Shown: positions 12,364 to 25,190 of the stretch, in pieces | Layout: the number at the start of each line of letters is the position of its first letter | Numbering within the stretch: position 1 is the stretch's first letter | Assembly: GCA_014529385.2 (NCBI GenBank) | Contig: CM043967.1 | Span: 933,001-997,000, forward strand | From: Adiantum capillus-veneris | Taxonomy: Eukaryota; Streptophyta; Polypodiopsida; Polypodiales; Pteridaceae | Direction: 5' to 3' | DNA: 64,000 bases | Translations under genes and position numbers: made by a program | Notes under the pieces: generated by a model | What the model was told of the DNA's origin: nothing | What the model saw: only the letters and a program-made list of their open reading frames with translations | Databases searched by the model: none

Positions 12364-12821
12364 TCAAAAGTCTCAAGATAGTCCTTGATAATCCCACTTT
12401 GGCTTAGTGCAACCTATTCCCTTTTGCCCTTGATGAGGTCTCTTAGAAGTTAGGAAGTTTTGACTTTTTGGTCTCTGGAAACTGGTCTTGGGGTACCCTA
12501 AAAGTTTGGATTTAGGAAAACTAGTAAAATTCAGCTCTAAAACCAAAACAAGCTTTCTCACAACCCTAAAAGACCTATTGCTCACAAGCTTTCATCCTAG
12601 CTACAACCTGGCTCAATTTGGAGTTGTCTATCAAAAGTTAGAGCACTTTTGGGGAACTGCACTTGAAACAACATGCAAAACAGTCTCACGACCAGAACAC
12701 AGGAACTTTGGCTTGTATCCTGGCCTCCTGAAGGTATTTTTAGCTCAAACTTGAGATTTGGGATGTCCTCAAGTATATCTACAAGATCACCAAGTCAGAT
12801 ACCCCCACTATGCTGAGAGGT

Positions 12822-14565
12822 ACATCGGATCGCTATCCATGTTCCCTGTCAAATTGTTTTCTCCAAATTTTTATTGTGTGTAGACAAGGTCATAAGTAGG
12901 CTATATACCAATTTTTAGCAAATTCTGAGGTTGAGGTACATGGATCGCAATCCATGTTCAACCACATCTGGACTTGTCCTCTTAGGGGTTTGTTCTTGAC
13001 TATGTCCACAAGCTAAATCTCAAATATTTTTGGATTTGGACTTGGTTTGATAGGTCAAATGGCCAATACTAGGTCTGCACAGCGATTTTCAGTCTGTCAC
13101 CTATTTTTCTCCCTTTTGACCCAAATTTGCTCAATTTTTTCCAAAATTGGACTTGGGGATATGTTTCCTTCTGTATGTCCTACTGATCTGAAAATTTCAG
13201 GTCAAGCTATCGTTATGGGTACATGGATCATCATCCATGTTTGGAGCCCAAATTGACTTTTTTTTGTACCATTAAAATCAACATGATTAGGAGGTCCTAT
13301 GGTATCCATTTTTTTGAAAATGGAGCTCTGGATTAAATATTAGGTCAGTTCTGGCACTTGCTCAGAGGACTTGGCAGTTCAGGACTTTTGACTTGGTTTT
13401 TGGTATCCAAATTCTCTTTTGAAAAGACCAGTAGACTCCTGGTGATATCCTCTAGCTATGGTGCAAGTTTGGTATCAGTCTGTGACAAAGGAACATGGAT
13501 CGCGATTTATGTACCTATGTGTGAGATTGTACTAAAACTTGGCACACAGCTTCTCCTTGGTGTCCTGATCCCTGCTTTATGGTTTTTATGTGATTTAGAC
13601 TTTTCTTTGCCAGGAAAAAGTCAATTTACAGGTCTGTTTCAGGGTTTCCACTTGAACAAATTTTTGCTGTTTTCACCCACTTTTTGAACTTTTTTGACAA
13701 AATTTCTTTGGATCTGAAAGTTTGGTGTGCTAATAGCTCGTGATGTTTGTAGCTTGTTCCACAAAATTGTTTGGATTTGGATCAGTTTTGCCCAACCAAA
13801 ACTGACTTCTACAGTCTATTGTGGTAGTTTTGACAATGCTCTGTTTTTGGCTCTTTTGACCACTTTTTACAACCTTTTTGCATTTGGTTCTTTTGGGAAA
13901 ATTTTTTGTCTATGCGTCAACTATCCACTGCTCAAATCTCAGCCAAGCCAAAAAAAAATTCAAAATTTTTTCATGAGGTACATGGATCGCAATTCATGTT
14001 TGACCACAATTTGACATGAAACTTGGTCAGCCTGTAGTCCATGTTATGATGATACTCTTCCCCAAATCTTTTTGAATTTGGCCAACTTTTTTCTAATCAA
14101 AAGTGAGTTTTTTTGTTTGCCCTGCGGTTTTTGACTAGTTTCTGTATTTGGCTATTTTGACCAACGTTTTTCAATTTTTTGACATGGTGCCTTTTGAAAA
14201 AGTTGTTCCAAATGATATCAAGAATGTACTTGTTAAATATTAACCCAGAATGTCAAAAAGGTACATGGATCGTGATCCATGTTTGGCAGCATTTTTTCAC
14301 GAATTTTGTTATGTTGGTTATTTATGCCCTGTAGAAGCCAAATCTCACCCCGTTTTGAATTTCGATCCCAAAATCTCAAGATTTGCTCAATTTTGTGTCT
14401 GCAATGCTTGTTTTACTATTTTTTCCGTATTAGCCAATTTTGAAGTGATTTTTGAGTTTTTCTTTTAAGCAAACTTGATCAGAGCAGTTTCCCACTGATG
14501 CTCACTGTAACTGGTCACTTTTCACCAAAAATGGTTTTTTGGGGTACATGGATCGCGATCCATGT
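12822..14565. repeat. Palindrome array P1 in ~283-bp degenerate tandem repeats, module A leader (left copy)
   Basis: Seven copies of ACATGGATCGCGATCCATGT or close variants start at 12822 (one extra base), 12938, 13221, 13493, 13980, 14263 and 14546. Spacings are 116, 283, 272, 487, 283 and 283 bp. The 487-bp gap contains a deletion that removed one copy present in the right arm. The DNA between copies is a strongly diverged tandem repeat with recurring TTTTGACC and TTTTTGAATTTGG runs, and the palindrome is its best-kept part. No gene lies in 12590-15100; open frames on the plus strand here are chance. Confidence 0.92.
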
Positions 14566-15100
14566 CCCTCCACAGATTTTGGCCAGACTTTCCAAATTTG
14601 TTCTAGAGAGTATGTTGATGCCTTTGATCCACAAATTTTTGAATTTGGATCACTTTTGAGCTCTCTACCATCAAATTTTCAAGATTTCAAAGTTATGATC
14701 ATTTTTGCCAAAATATAGTTTTCACCCTTTTTTTTCTCAATCTTTTAGCCCAATTTTTATGGTGGTAGTTTCTACTTACCCTACTCCTAAGTACTCAAAT
14801 GAAACATGAAACAAAAACAAACAAAACGGTACAAAATAATGTCGTAATGGAAAATGGTACAGCACTATGAAAGCATAGAGAAAATTGAAGAATGAAATGC
14901 TTTTGGCTATCTCACCCACAACCCTCTTTTCTTCTCAAGAATAGATCTAGCAAGTCCTCAACTTCTAGACTCTATCAAGCACTAAACCCCGTGTCTAGCT
15001 GCTTCACTGCTAAGGTGTAAATGGAATGGAGAGACAAATCTTAGCAAAAGAACGCTCCAAAAACGCACTAGGTCACTCACCATCTAAGGATCATATCTCT

Positions 15101-15120
15101 AGCAACAGCGCCAATGTTAG
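15101..15120 (-). other. Primer-binding site of module A / composite element
   Basis: On the minus strand, TTGGCGCTGTTGCTAGAGAT lies immediately inside LTR1. It is a diverged version of the site next to LTR2, consistent with tRNA priming of minus-strand synthesis. Between this site and the P1 array (14566-15100) I see only A/T-rich leader. Confidence 0.75.
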
Positions 15121-16016
15121 CGAGTCGCCACGACGGACGTCTGCAGCATAGCTTTCTAGCACTAACATAATGTCAATACCTAGGGAAAGTGACTCGGATG
15201 GGGCACGGAGACTCTATGAGATCGTCAATCTCACGAAGTGAACCTTTACAAGCAAACACACTAGCTCACAAGCAAACCAACACTTAATGATCAGGGAAAT
15301 ATGCCTATGTATCTCTAGGTCATCACGCCATTTCGGCACTCGAACGGACTCGAAATGCAACGAAAATTTAGGAGGAGGTTTAGGACACCTAGGGGCACTA
15401 TCCTAGCAAGTCTGTCGCAATCCAACAAGGTATCAAAATCACAATCCATCATGAAAAAGGTCCTGAAAACTGCAACAGATCTATCCAGAACTGTCGTCCT
15501 ATGGTCTAAGAACACTCTCCTATGGTCAAAACGACTAAAAATAGCGATTTAAGCACTCAAATTTTCAATTATAGCTCACAGACATGTAGTCGTGAACCAC
15601 AACAAAACTGACAATGCTTACACAAAATTTAAAGAGCAAAGAAAGAGGAACACAATGCAAGTTTTGGATTTAAAAGCTCATTAGCCATTTATCAACTGCG
15701 ATGATTACAAGGTTGGAGTAGGTCGTAGCTTGAGTGTACGTTTTTTGAGCTCACTTCTTCTTCTAAAGATAAGCCTCCTCTTCACACTAAAGTTATTGAC
15801 CTTTATACCTAGGGCATTCTAAATGGCTAGTGGCCGGTTCACATGGACTTTTACAAATGTCATGACAGTATTACAACTCAAGGAATTGACTCACTACTCT
15901 GGAATCATGATTACACAAAGTATTACTACACTAGCTTGAAAAATTAATAGAGTACAAATCTGGTGTCCGGCTTCGTGTCCGACCAGGTGGGTCCCCATTC
16001 GGTTTGTCCTCAAACA
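15121..16016 (-). repeat. LTR1, 5' copy of the composite element
   Basis: This 896-bp LTR starts TGTTTGAGGAC and ends CTCGCTAACA on the minus strand, with the primer site just inside. It is the inverted partner of 60843-61754, roughly 90% identical by eye. It contains a TATAAAG box near 15810 and a half-site of palindrome P1 (ATGGATTGTGAT, 15438-15449). Its outer flank (TGGTG on the plus strand) is satellite sequence and pairs with the flank of the right LTR1 as a target duplication with one mismatch. Confidence 0.88.
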
Positions 16017-19000
16017 TGGTGGATCTACGAGACACCAACCATTGGATCCTCATTTCAAGCCTTCGTTATAATGGCCAAGTGGTAGATATTTGATGCACCT
16101 ACTTCCCAAGTCTTAGTCTAAATGGCCAAGTGGTGGATCTAGGATCTACTCCTCCCACAAACATTGTGTAAAATAACAATCGCTATAATGGCCAAGTGTT
16201 GAATGCACCTAACTTTAAGACATGGTTAGAATGTTCAAGTGGTGGATCTAGGAGACACCAACAATTCAAACAACAATTCAAGCCTTCGTTATAATGGTCA
16301 AGTGGTAGATCTTTGATGTACCTACTTACCAGTTCTTAGTCTAAATGGCGTAGTGGTGGATCTAGGATCTACTCATCACACAAACATTGTGTAAAATGAC
16401 AAGTGTTATGATGTCCAAGTGTTGAATGCACCTAACTTTAAGACATGGTTAAAATGACCAAGTGGTGGATCTAAGAGACACAAACAATTGGATTCCCATT
16501 TCAAGCCTTCGTTATAATGGCCAAGTGGTAAATCTTTGATGTACCTACTTTCCAAGTCTTAGTCTAAAAGGCCAAGTGGTAATTCTAGGATCTACTCATT
16601 CCAAAAACATTGTGTAAAATTACAAGTGTTATAATGGCCAAGTGTCGAATGCACCTAACTTTAGGACATGGTTAGAATGTTCAAGCTGTGGATCTAGGAG
16701 ACACCAACATTTGGAACCACAATTCAAGCCTTCATTATAGGGGCCAAGTGGTAGATCTTTGATGCACCTACTTTCCAATTCTTAGTCTAAATGGCCAAGT
16801 GGTGGATCTAGGATCTACTCATCCCACAAACATTGTGTAAAATTACAAGTGTTATGATGGCCAAGTGTTGAATGCACCTAACTTTAAGACATGGTTAAAA
16901 TGACCAAGTGGTGGATCTAAGAGACACTAACAATTCGATTCACATTTCAACCCTTCGTTATAATGGCCAAGTGGCGGATCTTTGATGTGCCTACTTCCCA
17001 ATTCTTAGTCTAAATGGCCAAGTGGTGGATCTAGGATCTATTCATTCCACAAACATTGTGTAGTATTACAACTGTTATGATGGCCAAGTGTTGAATTCAC
17101 CAAACTTTAAGACATGGTTAGACTGGCCAAGTGGTGGATGTAGGAGACACCGACAATTGGATCCACAATTCAAGCCTTCGTTATAATGGCCAAGTGATGC
17201 ATCTGTGATGCAACATGGTTAGAATATTGAAGTTGTGGATCTAGGAGACACCAAGAAATGGATCCATATTTCAAGCCTTCGTTATAATGGCCAAGTGATG
17301 GATTTTGATGTACTTACTTCCCATTTCTTAGTCTAAATCGCCAAGTGGTGAATCAATGATCTACTCATCCCACAAACATTGTGTAAAATAACAAGTGTTA
17401 TGATGACCAAGTGTTGAATGCACCTAACTTTAAGACATGAGCTAGAATGGCCAAGTGGTTGATCTAGGAGACACCAACAACTGGATCGTCATTTCAATCA
17501 AGCCTTCGTTATAATTTTCAAGTGTTTCATCATTGATGTACCTACATCCCAATTACTAGTCTAAATGGCCAAGTGGTGGATGTAGAATCAACTCATCCCA
17601 CAAACATTGTGTAAAATTACAAGTGGTATGATGGCCAGATGTGGAATGCACCTAACTTTAAGACATGTGTTGAAATGGCCAAGTGGTGGATCTAGGAGAC
17701 ACCAACCATTGGATCCTCATTTAAAGCCTTCATTATAATGGCCATGTGGTGGATTTTTGATGCATCTACTCATCCCACGAACATTGTGTAAAATAACAAG
17801 TGTTATAATGGCCAAGTGTTGAATGCACCTAACTTTAAGACATGGTTAGAATGTTCAAGTGGTGGATCTAGGAGACACCAACAATTTCAACAACAATTCA
17901 AGCCTTCGTTATAATGGCCAAGTGGTAGATCTTTGTTGCAGCTACTTCCCAGTTCTTAGTGTAAATGGCCAAGTGGTGAATCTAGGATCTACTCATGCCA
18001 GAAACATTGTGTAAAATCACAAGTGTTATGATGGCCAAGTGTTGAATGTACCTAACTTTAAGATATGGTTAGAATGACCAAGTAGTGGATCTAAGAGACA
18101 CCAACAATTGGATTCACATTTCAACCCTTCATTATAATGGCCAAGTGGCGAATCTCTGATGTACCTACTTTCCAATTATTAGTCTAAATGGCCAAGCGGT
18201 GGATTTAGTATCTTCTCATCCCACAAACATTGTGTATTATTACAAGTGTTACAATGGCCAAGTGTTGAAGTCACCTAACTTTAAGACATCTATTAGAATG
18301 GCCAAGTGGTGGATCCAAGGGACACCAACAATTGGATTCACAATTCAAGCCTTCGTTATAATGGCCAAGTGATGCATCTTTGATGCACCTACTTCTCAAT
18401 TCTTAGTCTAAATTTCCAAATGGTGGATCTAGGATCTACTCATCCCACAAACATTGTGTAAAATTACAAGTGCTATGGTGGCCAAGTGTTGAATGCACCT
18501 AACTTTAAGACATGAGCTAGAATGTCCAAGTGGTGGATCTAGGAGACACCAACAATTGGATCTACATTTCAAGCTTTCATTATAATGGTCAAGTGGTGCA
18601 TCTAGGATCTAATCACACCACAAACATTGTATAAAATAACAAGTGTTATGATAACCAGGTGTTGAATTCACGTAATTTTAAGACATGGATAGGCTGGCCA
18701 AGTGGTGGATCTAAGAGACACCAACAAATGGATCCATGTTTCAAGCCTTCCTTATAATAGCCAAGTGATGGGTTTTGATGCACTTACTTCCCATTCCTTA
18801 GTATAAATCATCAAGTGGTGGATCTATGATCTACACATCCCACAAATATTATGATGACCAAGTGTTGAATGCACCTAACTTTAAGACATGAGCTAGAATG
18901 GCCAAGTGGTTGATCTAGGAGACACCAACAATTAGATCAACATTTCAATCAAACCTTCGTTATAATTTTCAAGTGTTGCATCATTGATGTACCTACGTCC

Positions 19001-22000
19001 CAATTATTAGTCTAAATGGCCAAGTGGTGGATCTAGAATCTACTCATCCAACAAACAGTGTGTAAAATTATAAGTGTTATGATGGCCAGGTGTTGAATGC
19101 ACCTAGCTTTAAGACATGTGTTGAAGTGGCCAAGTGGTGGATCTAGGAGACACTGACCATTGGATCCTCATTTAAAGCCTTCATTATAATGGCCAAGTGG
19201 TGGATCTAGGATCTACACATCCCACAAACATTGTGTAAAATAACAAGTGTTATAATGGCCACTTGTCGAATGCACCTAACTTTAAGACATGGTTAGAATG
19301 TTCAAGTCATGGATCTAGGAGACACCAACAATCTGAACCACAATTCAGGCCTTCGTTTATAATGGCAAAGTGGTAGATCTTTGTTGCACCTACTTCCCAA
19401 TTCTTAGTCTAAATGGCTAAGTGGCGGATCTAGGATCTACTCATCCCACAAACATTGTGTAAAATTATAAGTGTTATGATGGCCAAGTGTTGAATGCACC
19501 TAACTTTAAGACATGGTTAGAATCACTAAGTGGTGGATCTAAGAGACATCAACAATAGGATTCACATTTCAACCCTTCGTTATAATGGCCAACTGGTGGA
19601 TCTTTGATGTGCCTACTTCCCAATTCTTAGTCTAAATGGCCAAGTGATGGATCTAGAATCTACTCATTCCACAAACATTGTGTATTAGTACAAGTGTTTC
19701 AAAGGCCAAGTGTTGAATTCACCAAACTTTAAGACATGGTTAGACTAGCCATGTTGTGGATCTAGGAGACACCAACAATTGGATCCACATTTCAAGCCTT
19801 CGTTATAATGGACAAGTTATGGATCTTTGATGCCCTACTTCCCAATCCTTAGTCTAAATGGTCACGTGGTGGATCTAGGATATACTCATCCCACAAACAT
19901 TGTGTAAAATAATAATTGTTATGATGACCAAGTGTTGAATCCACCTAACTTTAAGACATGGTTTCGAATGTCCAAGTGGTGGATCTAGGAGACTCCAAGC
20001 ATTGGATCCACATTTCAAGCCTTCTTTATAATGGCCAATTGGTGGATTTTTGATGCACATACTTCATAGGTCTTAGTCTTAATGGCCAAGTGGTGGATGT
20101 AGGATCTACTCATCACACAAACACTGTGTAAAATAACAAGTGTTATAATGGCCAAGTGTTGAATGCACCTAACTTTACAACATGGTTAGAATATTGAAGT
20201 TGTGGATCTAGGAGACACCAACAAATGGATCCATATTTCAAGCCTTCGTTATAATGGCCAAGTGATGGATTTTGATGTACTTACTTCCCATTTCTTAGTC
20301 TAAATCGCCAAGTGGTGAATCTATGATTTACCCATCCCACAAACATTGTGTAAAATAACAAGTGTTATGATGACCAAGTGTTATGATGACCAAGTGTTGA
20401 ATCCACCTAACTTTAAGACATGGGTTCGAATGTCCAAGTGGTGGATCTAGGAGACTCCAAGAATTGGATCCACATTTTAAGCCTTCTTTATAATGGCCAA
20501 TTGGTGGATTTTTGATGCACATAGTTCATAGGTCTTAGTCTTAATGGCCAAGTGGTGGATGTAGGATCTACTCATCACACAAACACTGTGTAAAATAACA
20601 AGTGTTATAATGGCCAAGTGTTGAATGCACCTAACTTTACAACATGGTTAGAATATTGAAGTTGTGGATTTAGGAGACACCAACAAATGGATCCATATTT
20701 CAAGCCTTCGTTATAATGGCCAAGTGATGGATTTTGATGTACTTACTTCCCATTTCTTAGTCTAAATCGCCAAGTGGTGAATCTATGATTTACTCATCCC
20801 ACAAACATTGTGTAAAATAACAAGTGTTATGATGACCAAGTGTTGAATGCACCTAACTTTAAGACATGAGCTAGAATGGCCAAGTGGTTGATCTAGGAGA
20901 CACCAACAATTGGATCGTCATTTCAATCAAGCCTTCGTTATAATTTTCAAGTGTTGCATCATTGATGTACCTACATCCCAATTACTAGTCTAAATGGCCA
21001 AGTGGTGGATGTAGAATCAACTCATCCCACAAACATTGTGTAAAATTACAAGTGGTATGATGGCCAGATGTGGAATGCACCTAACTTTAAGACAAGTGTT
21101 GAAATGGCCAAGTGGTGGATCTAGGAGACACCAACCATTGGATCCTCATTTAAAGCCTTAATTATAATGGCCATGTGGTGGATTTTTGCTGCACCTACTT
21201 CCCAAGTCTTAGTCTAAATGGACAAGTGGTGGATCTAGGATCTACTCATTCCACAAACATTGTGTAAAATAACAAGTGTTATAATGGCCAAGTGTTGAAT
21301 GCACCTAGCTTTAAGACATGGTTAGAAAGACCAAGTGGTTGATCTAAGAGACACCAACAATTGGATTCACATTTCAAGCCTCGTTATAATGGCCAAGTAG
21401 TAAAGCTTTGATCTACCTACTTCCCAAGTCTTAGTGTAAATGGCCAAGTGGTAATTCTAGGATCTACTCATCCCACAAACATTGTGTAAAATTACAAGTG
21501 TTATAATGTCCAAGTGTCGAATGCACCTAACTTTAAGACATGGTTAGAATGTTTAAGCGGTGGATCTAGGAGACACCAAAAATTCAAATCACAATTCAAG
21601 TCTTCGTTATAATGGCCAAGTGGTAGATCTTTGATGCACCTATTTCTGAATTCTTAGTTTAAATGGCCAAGTGGTGAATCTAAGATCTACTCATCCCATA
21701 AACATTGTGTAAAATTACAAGTGTTATGATGGCCAAGTGTTGAATGCACCTAACTTTAAGACATGGTTAGAATGACCAAGTGGTGGATCTAAGAGACACC
21801 AACAATTGGATTCACATTTCAACCCTTTGTTATAATGGCCAAGTGGTGGATCTTTGATGTGCCTACTTCCCAATTCTTAGTATAAATGGCCAAGTGGTGG
21901 ATCTAGGATCTACTCATCCCACAAACATTGTGTATTATTACAAGTGTTCCAATGGCCAAGTTTTGAATTCACCAAACTTCAAGACATGGTTAGACTGGCC

Positions 22001-22848
22001 ATGTGGTGGGTCTAGGAGACACCAATAATTGGATCCACGTGCTAAGCCTTCGTTATAATGGCCAAGTAATGGATCTTTAATGGCCCTACTTCCCAATTCT
22101 TAGTCTAGATCTCCAAGTGGTGTATCTAGGATCTACTCAGCCCACAAACATTGGGTAAAATTACAAGTGTTATGGTGGCCAAGTGTTGAATGTACCTAGC
22201 TTTAGGACATGACATAGAATGGCTAGGTGGTGGATCTATGAGACACCGCCAATTGGATCTACACTTCAAGCCTTTGTTATAATGGCCAAGTGGTGGATCT
22301 TTTATGTACCTACTTCTCAATTCTTAGTCTAAATGGCCAAGTGGTGGATCCAGTATCTACTCATCCCACCAACATTGTAAGATTACAAGTGTTATGATGG
22401 CCAAGTGTTGTTGGATTCACATTTCAAGCTTTCGTTATAATGGCCAAGTGGTGGATCTTTGATGTATATACTTCCCAATTCTTAGTCTAAATGGCCATGT
22501 GGTGGATCTATGATCTACTCATCCCACAAACACTGTGTAAAATTACAAGTGTTATGATGGACAAGTGTTGAATTCAGCTAACTTTAAGACATGGTTACAC
22601 TGGCCAAGTGGTGGATCTAGGAGACACCAACAATTGGATCCACATTTGAAGCCTTCATTATAATGGCCAAGTGATGGATCTTTGATGCACCTACTTTCCA
22701 ATTCTTATTCTAAATCCCCAAGTGGTGGATCTAGGATCTACTCATCCCACAAACATTGTGTAAAATTACAAGTGTTATGATGGCCAAGTGTTGAATGCAC
22801 CTAAGTTTAAGACATGGTTAGAATGACCAAGTGGTGGATTTTTGCACG
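16017..22848 (+). repeat. 223-bp satellite array, about 30 monomers
   Basis: The AGGATCTACT landmark recurs at about 16141, 16364, 16587, 16810 and 17033, exactly 223 bp apart, and the pattern continues to about 22848. Each monomer is built of four diverged subunits of about 46-66 bp, each opening with a variant of GGCCAAGTGGTGGATCT. Short open frames here are chance frames of the repeat. A two-monomer block at about 19875-20330 is tandemly repeated at about 20328-20790, with a 16-bp internal duplication near 20370-20395. Confidence 0.97.
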
Positions 22849-22881
22849 CATGTCTAACCTCACTATCCTATCTTATTGCAC
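22849..22881. other. Short non-satellite spacer between satellite and LTR3
   Basis: The satellite stops after AAGTGGTGGAT near 22848. Before LTR3 starts there are about 33 bases that match neither the satellite nor any LTR in the window. It may be flanking DNA of element C or junction filler. Confidence 0.5.
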
Positions 22882-23257
22882 TATTAGCGAGAACCACGAT
22901 TAATTTGTCAATCCATGGGACGAAGCTAATTCAACTAGTGCATAGAGGCTACAAGAGGGTGTCAATATCTTAGAAAACAACTAACAACTCGCTTCTAACT
23001 GAAGCTACACTCAAGTGACTGAGATCACCAAAAGTCAATCGCTCATTGGCAAACAAATCACATTCACTACAGCATCTAATGACATCCAAACGTAATGCAA
23101 CTTCTAGGACCACTTTATAAGACCTAAGAACACATGCTTATGGTCTCAAACCCCACTTCAGGTCAAGTTCCAAAATAGCGATTATTAACAGTAGTGGAGT
23201 TTTGACCTAGTCGTTTTTGACCCAGAATGCATCTAAATGCTTAGCAATGATGCCCCA
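22882..23257 (-). repeat. LTR3 of element C, distal fragment (split by the chromovirus)
   Basis: The minus strand ends GTTCTCGCTAATA, resembling the end of LTR1 (GACTCGCTAACA) with a probable C-to-T change in the terminal CA. Together with 30363-30863 it makes an LTR of about 880 bp. It carries a half-site of palindrome P3 (GTTAATAATCGC on the minus strand, about 23178-23189) and TTAGACCATA/GGTCTTA segments similar to LTR1. Confidence 0.75.
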
Positions 23258-23262
23258 ATACC

Positions 23263-24831
23263 TGTAATGAAATTGGCTTATTTAACTTGAGAGTAGCGGA
23301 AATTAATGAGAGTACTTTTGAGAAATAACTTTGTGAGCATAACGGGTGAACATAATTGAAGATAGCAACATAATCATAGCAATTAGTTAACTTGGCATGA
23401 ACAATACTTTTGCAAGAGAGAGAATTTAGAGAACATGACAACAGTTGAGGACCGGATTTATGTGGAGCCGGTCCCCCCTCCAATAAGCATTTGTATTATT
23501 ATTTCTCCCATTAAGAGAGACTTGTTACAATACAATCTTTGTGTTCCTTGTGACCTAGGTGATGCAATGAAGATGGAAAGCTTCATGCATCACAAACATA
23601 ACATAAAATTCAAGAAAGTTTTAACTATCCCAAGCCTCAATCCCAAGACCTCAAACACCTTCGAAGGTGGAGAGAGCTAACAGGGAATGAGGGTAGGGAA
23701 GAGGAAGAAGAAACATTTCGTAGGAGAAAGAATTAGTTTCTCACTTATCATACTCTTGTTGCTAGCATACATAATAGCATAGTAATGAAGAAGAAGGAGA
23801 TGGCAAGCTTAGGCATTGAAGCATGGCTCTTGGTTGGATTTGCACTCCATAGCCAAGAGTGTTGGTGTAGGCTCTCAACCTCTACTTGCTTGGAGAAGGA
23901 GAGGGAGATCTTGCACTTTGCATAGCACACAATGAGAGTGTTTGTGAGTGTGTGTGGGTGAGTATACCCGCTAAGAAACCCCCTAGCTTGCTTGGGTCGA
24001 CCCCCCTTGTAGCTCATGGTTGAAGCTCATTGGACCCCTCCAAGCCTAGCCAATTAGAAGCAAGAGGCATTACAAGCAATAGGGGTAGCCTTGAGACAAG
24101 TCTCCCCCTTTCCCCTTTAAGAGAGAGGGCTAGATAAATGCTAAATCAATTAATTAAATCTCCTAATTTAATATTGGACCCCTTGGGTGGCCAACCAATA
24201 GGCTTCAGGCATCTCATGAAGGTAACATAGGTAGGGGCCTGACATGTGTCCCTGCTGCCTCTTCAAGCTTGGGCCTTCCTTGTGTGTGTGAGTGTGTTCT
24301 CTCTCTAGCCCCTAGGAAAAGGGCTCGCCCCCTCTTTGTAGAGATCCTTTTGACTTTTGGTGCTCAAGCACCTTAGTCATCAAGCATGACTAAGTACTTG
24401 GACTAGGGGGTATTCCCACAAGCATCTCAGGCAAGCTTGTCAAAGCACCTCAAGTACCTTAATCATGTAGCAAGTCAAGCACCTCAAGCACCTCAAGCAC
24501 GACAAGCACCTCAAGCAGGACAAGCACGTTGAGCTTGGGCCGGGTTCCCGCCTCAAGCTCAGCCCTAGCTTACCTAAGGTCAAAGGACTTTTACACATAT
24601 TATTGGAGGTCTTTAATGAAGCTAACCCTAAGGTCTTATGCTCCATTTGTTAGCCTTGCTCTTTGATAGACCATCTCTCATTTGGGCCCCTTTACCATTG
24701 GCCCCGTGTGTGATAGATCTATAAGCACATATCTATATCTTAACACTTGTTCCCGTTTATTCTCCCATATTAAGTGATCTATTTAATATGAGAAAATCAT
24801 TTGGGTTGGTTAGATATTAGATTTTATGACA
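23263..24831 (-). repeat. Chromovirus 3' LTR
   Basis: This is a direct repeat of 28773-30357; I count 7 substitutions in the first roughly 230 aligned bases from 23263. It is bounded by TG and CA. It contains a short AAGCACCTC-type tandem run near 24470-24530 that varies in length between the two LTRs. Confidence 0.95.
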
Positions 24832-24847
24832 TTACCTCTCTCTTGAA
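24832..24847 (-). other. Chromovirus polypurine tract
   Basis: The minus strand reads TTCAAGAGAGAGGTAA immediately before the 3' LTR, preceded by a GTCGAGGACGAC segment of the kind commonly seen between integrase and PPT in plant chromoviruses. The 340 bases between it and the integrase stop (24848-25190) hold no gene. Confidence 0.8.
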
Positions 24848-25190
24848 ATCATAGTCGTCCTCGACTATGAGGTAAAAGAGATAAAGCCTTAGTCATTAGT
24901 CAATCTTACTTAGCGGGTAGAGGATCCCTTTTCACCCTACGACATCTTTCCAAGATTGATGACTAAGCCATTTGGTGCTTGGGAGACATAGCTATCGCAA
25001 GCATGTCTGCTCTTTAGTCCATGTCATTCTCCCAAAGTAGAGTGACAAATTCTACTTGGTGTTTGAGAGACGTCGTCATCACAAACATGATTCTAAGCAT
25101 GCATACTAGTTAAATTTGTGCACAATTAAAAAGAGGACTAGTCTTATAAGACAGAAACATGAGTAATTTAAAAGAAATTTGTACATTTGC

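Larger units (their letters stand above)
1..16016 (-). mobile_element. Giant Ty3/gypsy composite element, 5' part (LTR1-A-LTR2-B), left inverted arm
   Basis: Read on the minus strand, the order is LTR1 (16016-15121), primer site, leader with palindrome array P1, gag-A, retropepsins, Trp-motif ORF, purine run, LTR2 (6802-5869), primer site, leader with palindrome array P2, gag-B, protease and the start of RT, which runs off the window. Positions 1-14938 are an inverted copy of 35511-52705, with matching proteins roughly 90% identical by eye. All long genes except the Trp-motif ORF are broken by stops and frameshifts. The gag, protease and RT sequences place it among non-chromoviral plant Ty3/gypsy elements (the Athila/Tat side); the exact lineage is not resolved. 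The satellite at 16017 is the insertion flank. Confidence 0.85.

Noticed and set aside
13047-14468. Plus-strand open frames in the A leader (and minus-strand equivalents at 35981-37186)
   Set aside because: They lie antisense within the palindrome tandem repeat, have no motif, and mirror the inverted copy only because the DNA is duplicated.
12822-14565. CRISPR array reading of the evenly spaced palindromes
   Set aside because: Spacing is ~283 bp, spacers are diverged tandem repeats, there are no cas genes, and the context is a plant retroelement leader.
19875-22320. 60-64 aa frames in the satellite, and similar ones at 62561-63630
   Set aside because: They are periodic chance frames of a 223-bp repeat with no start context or protein signature.
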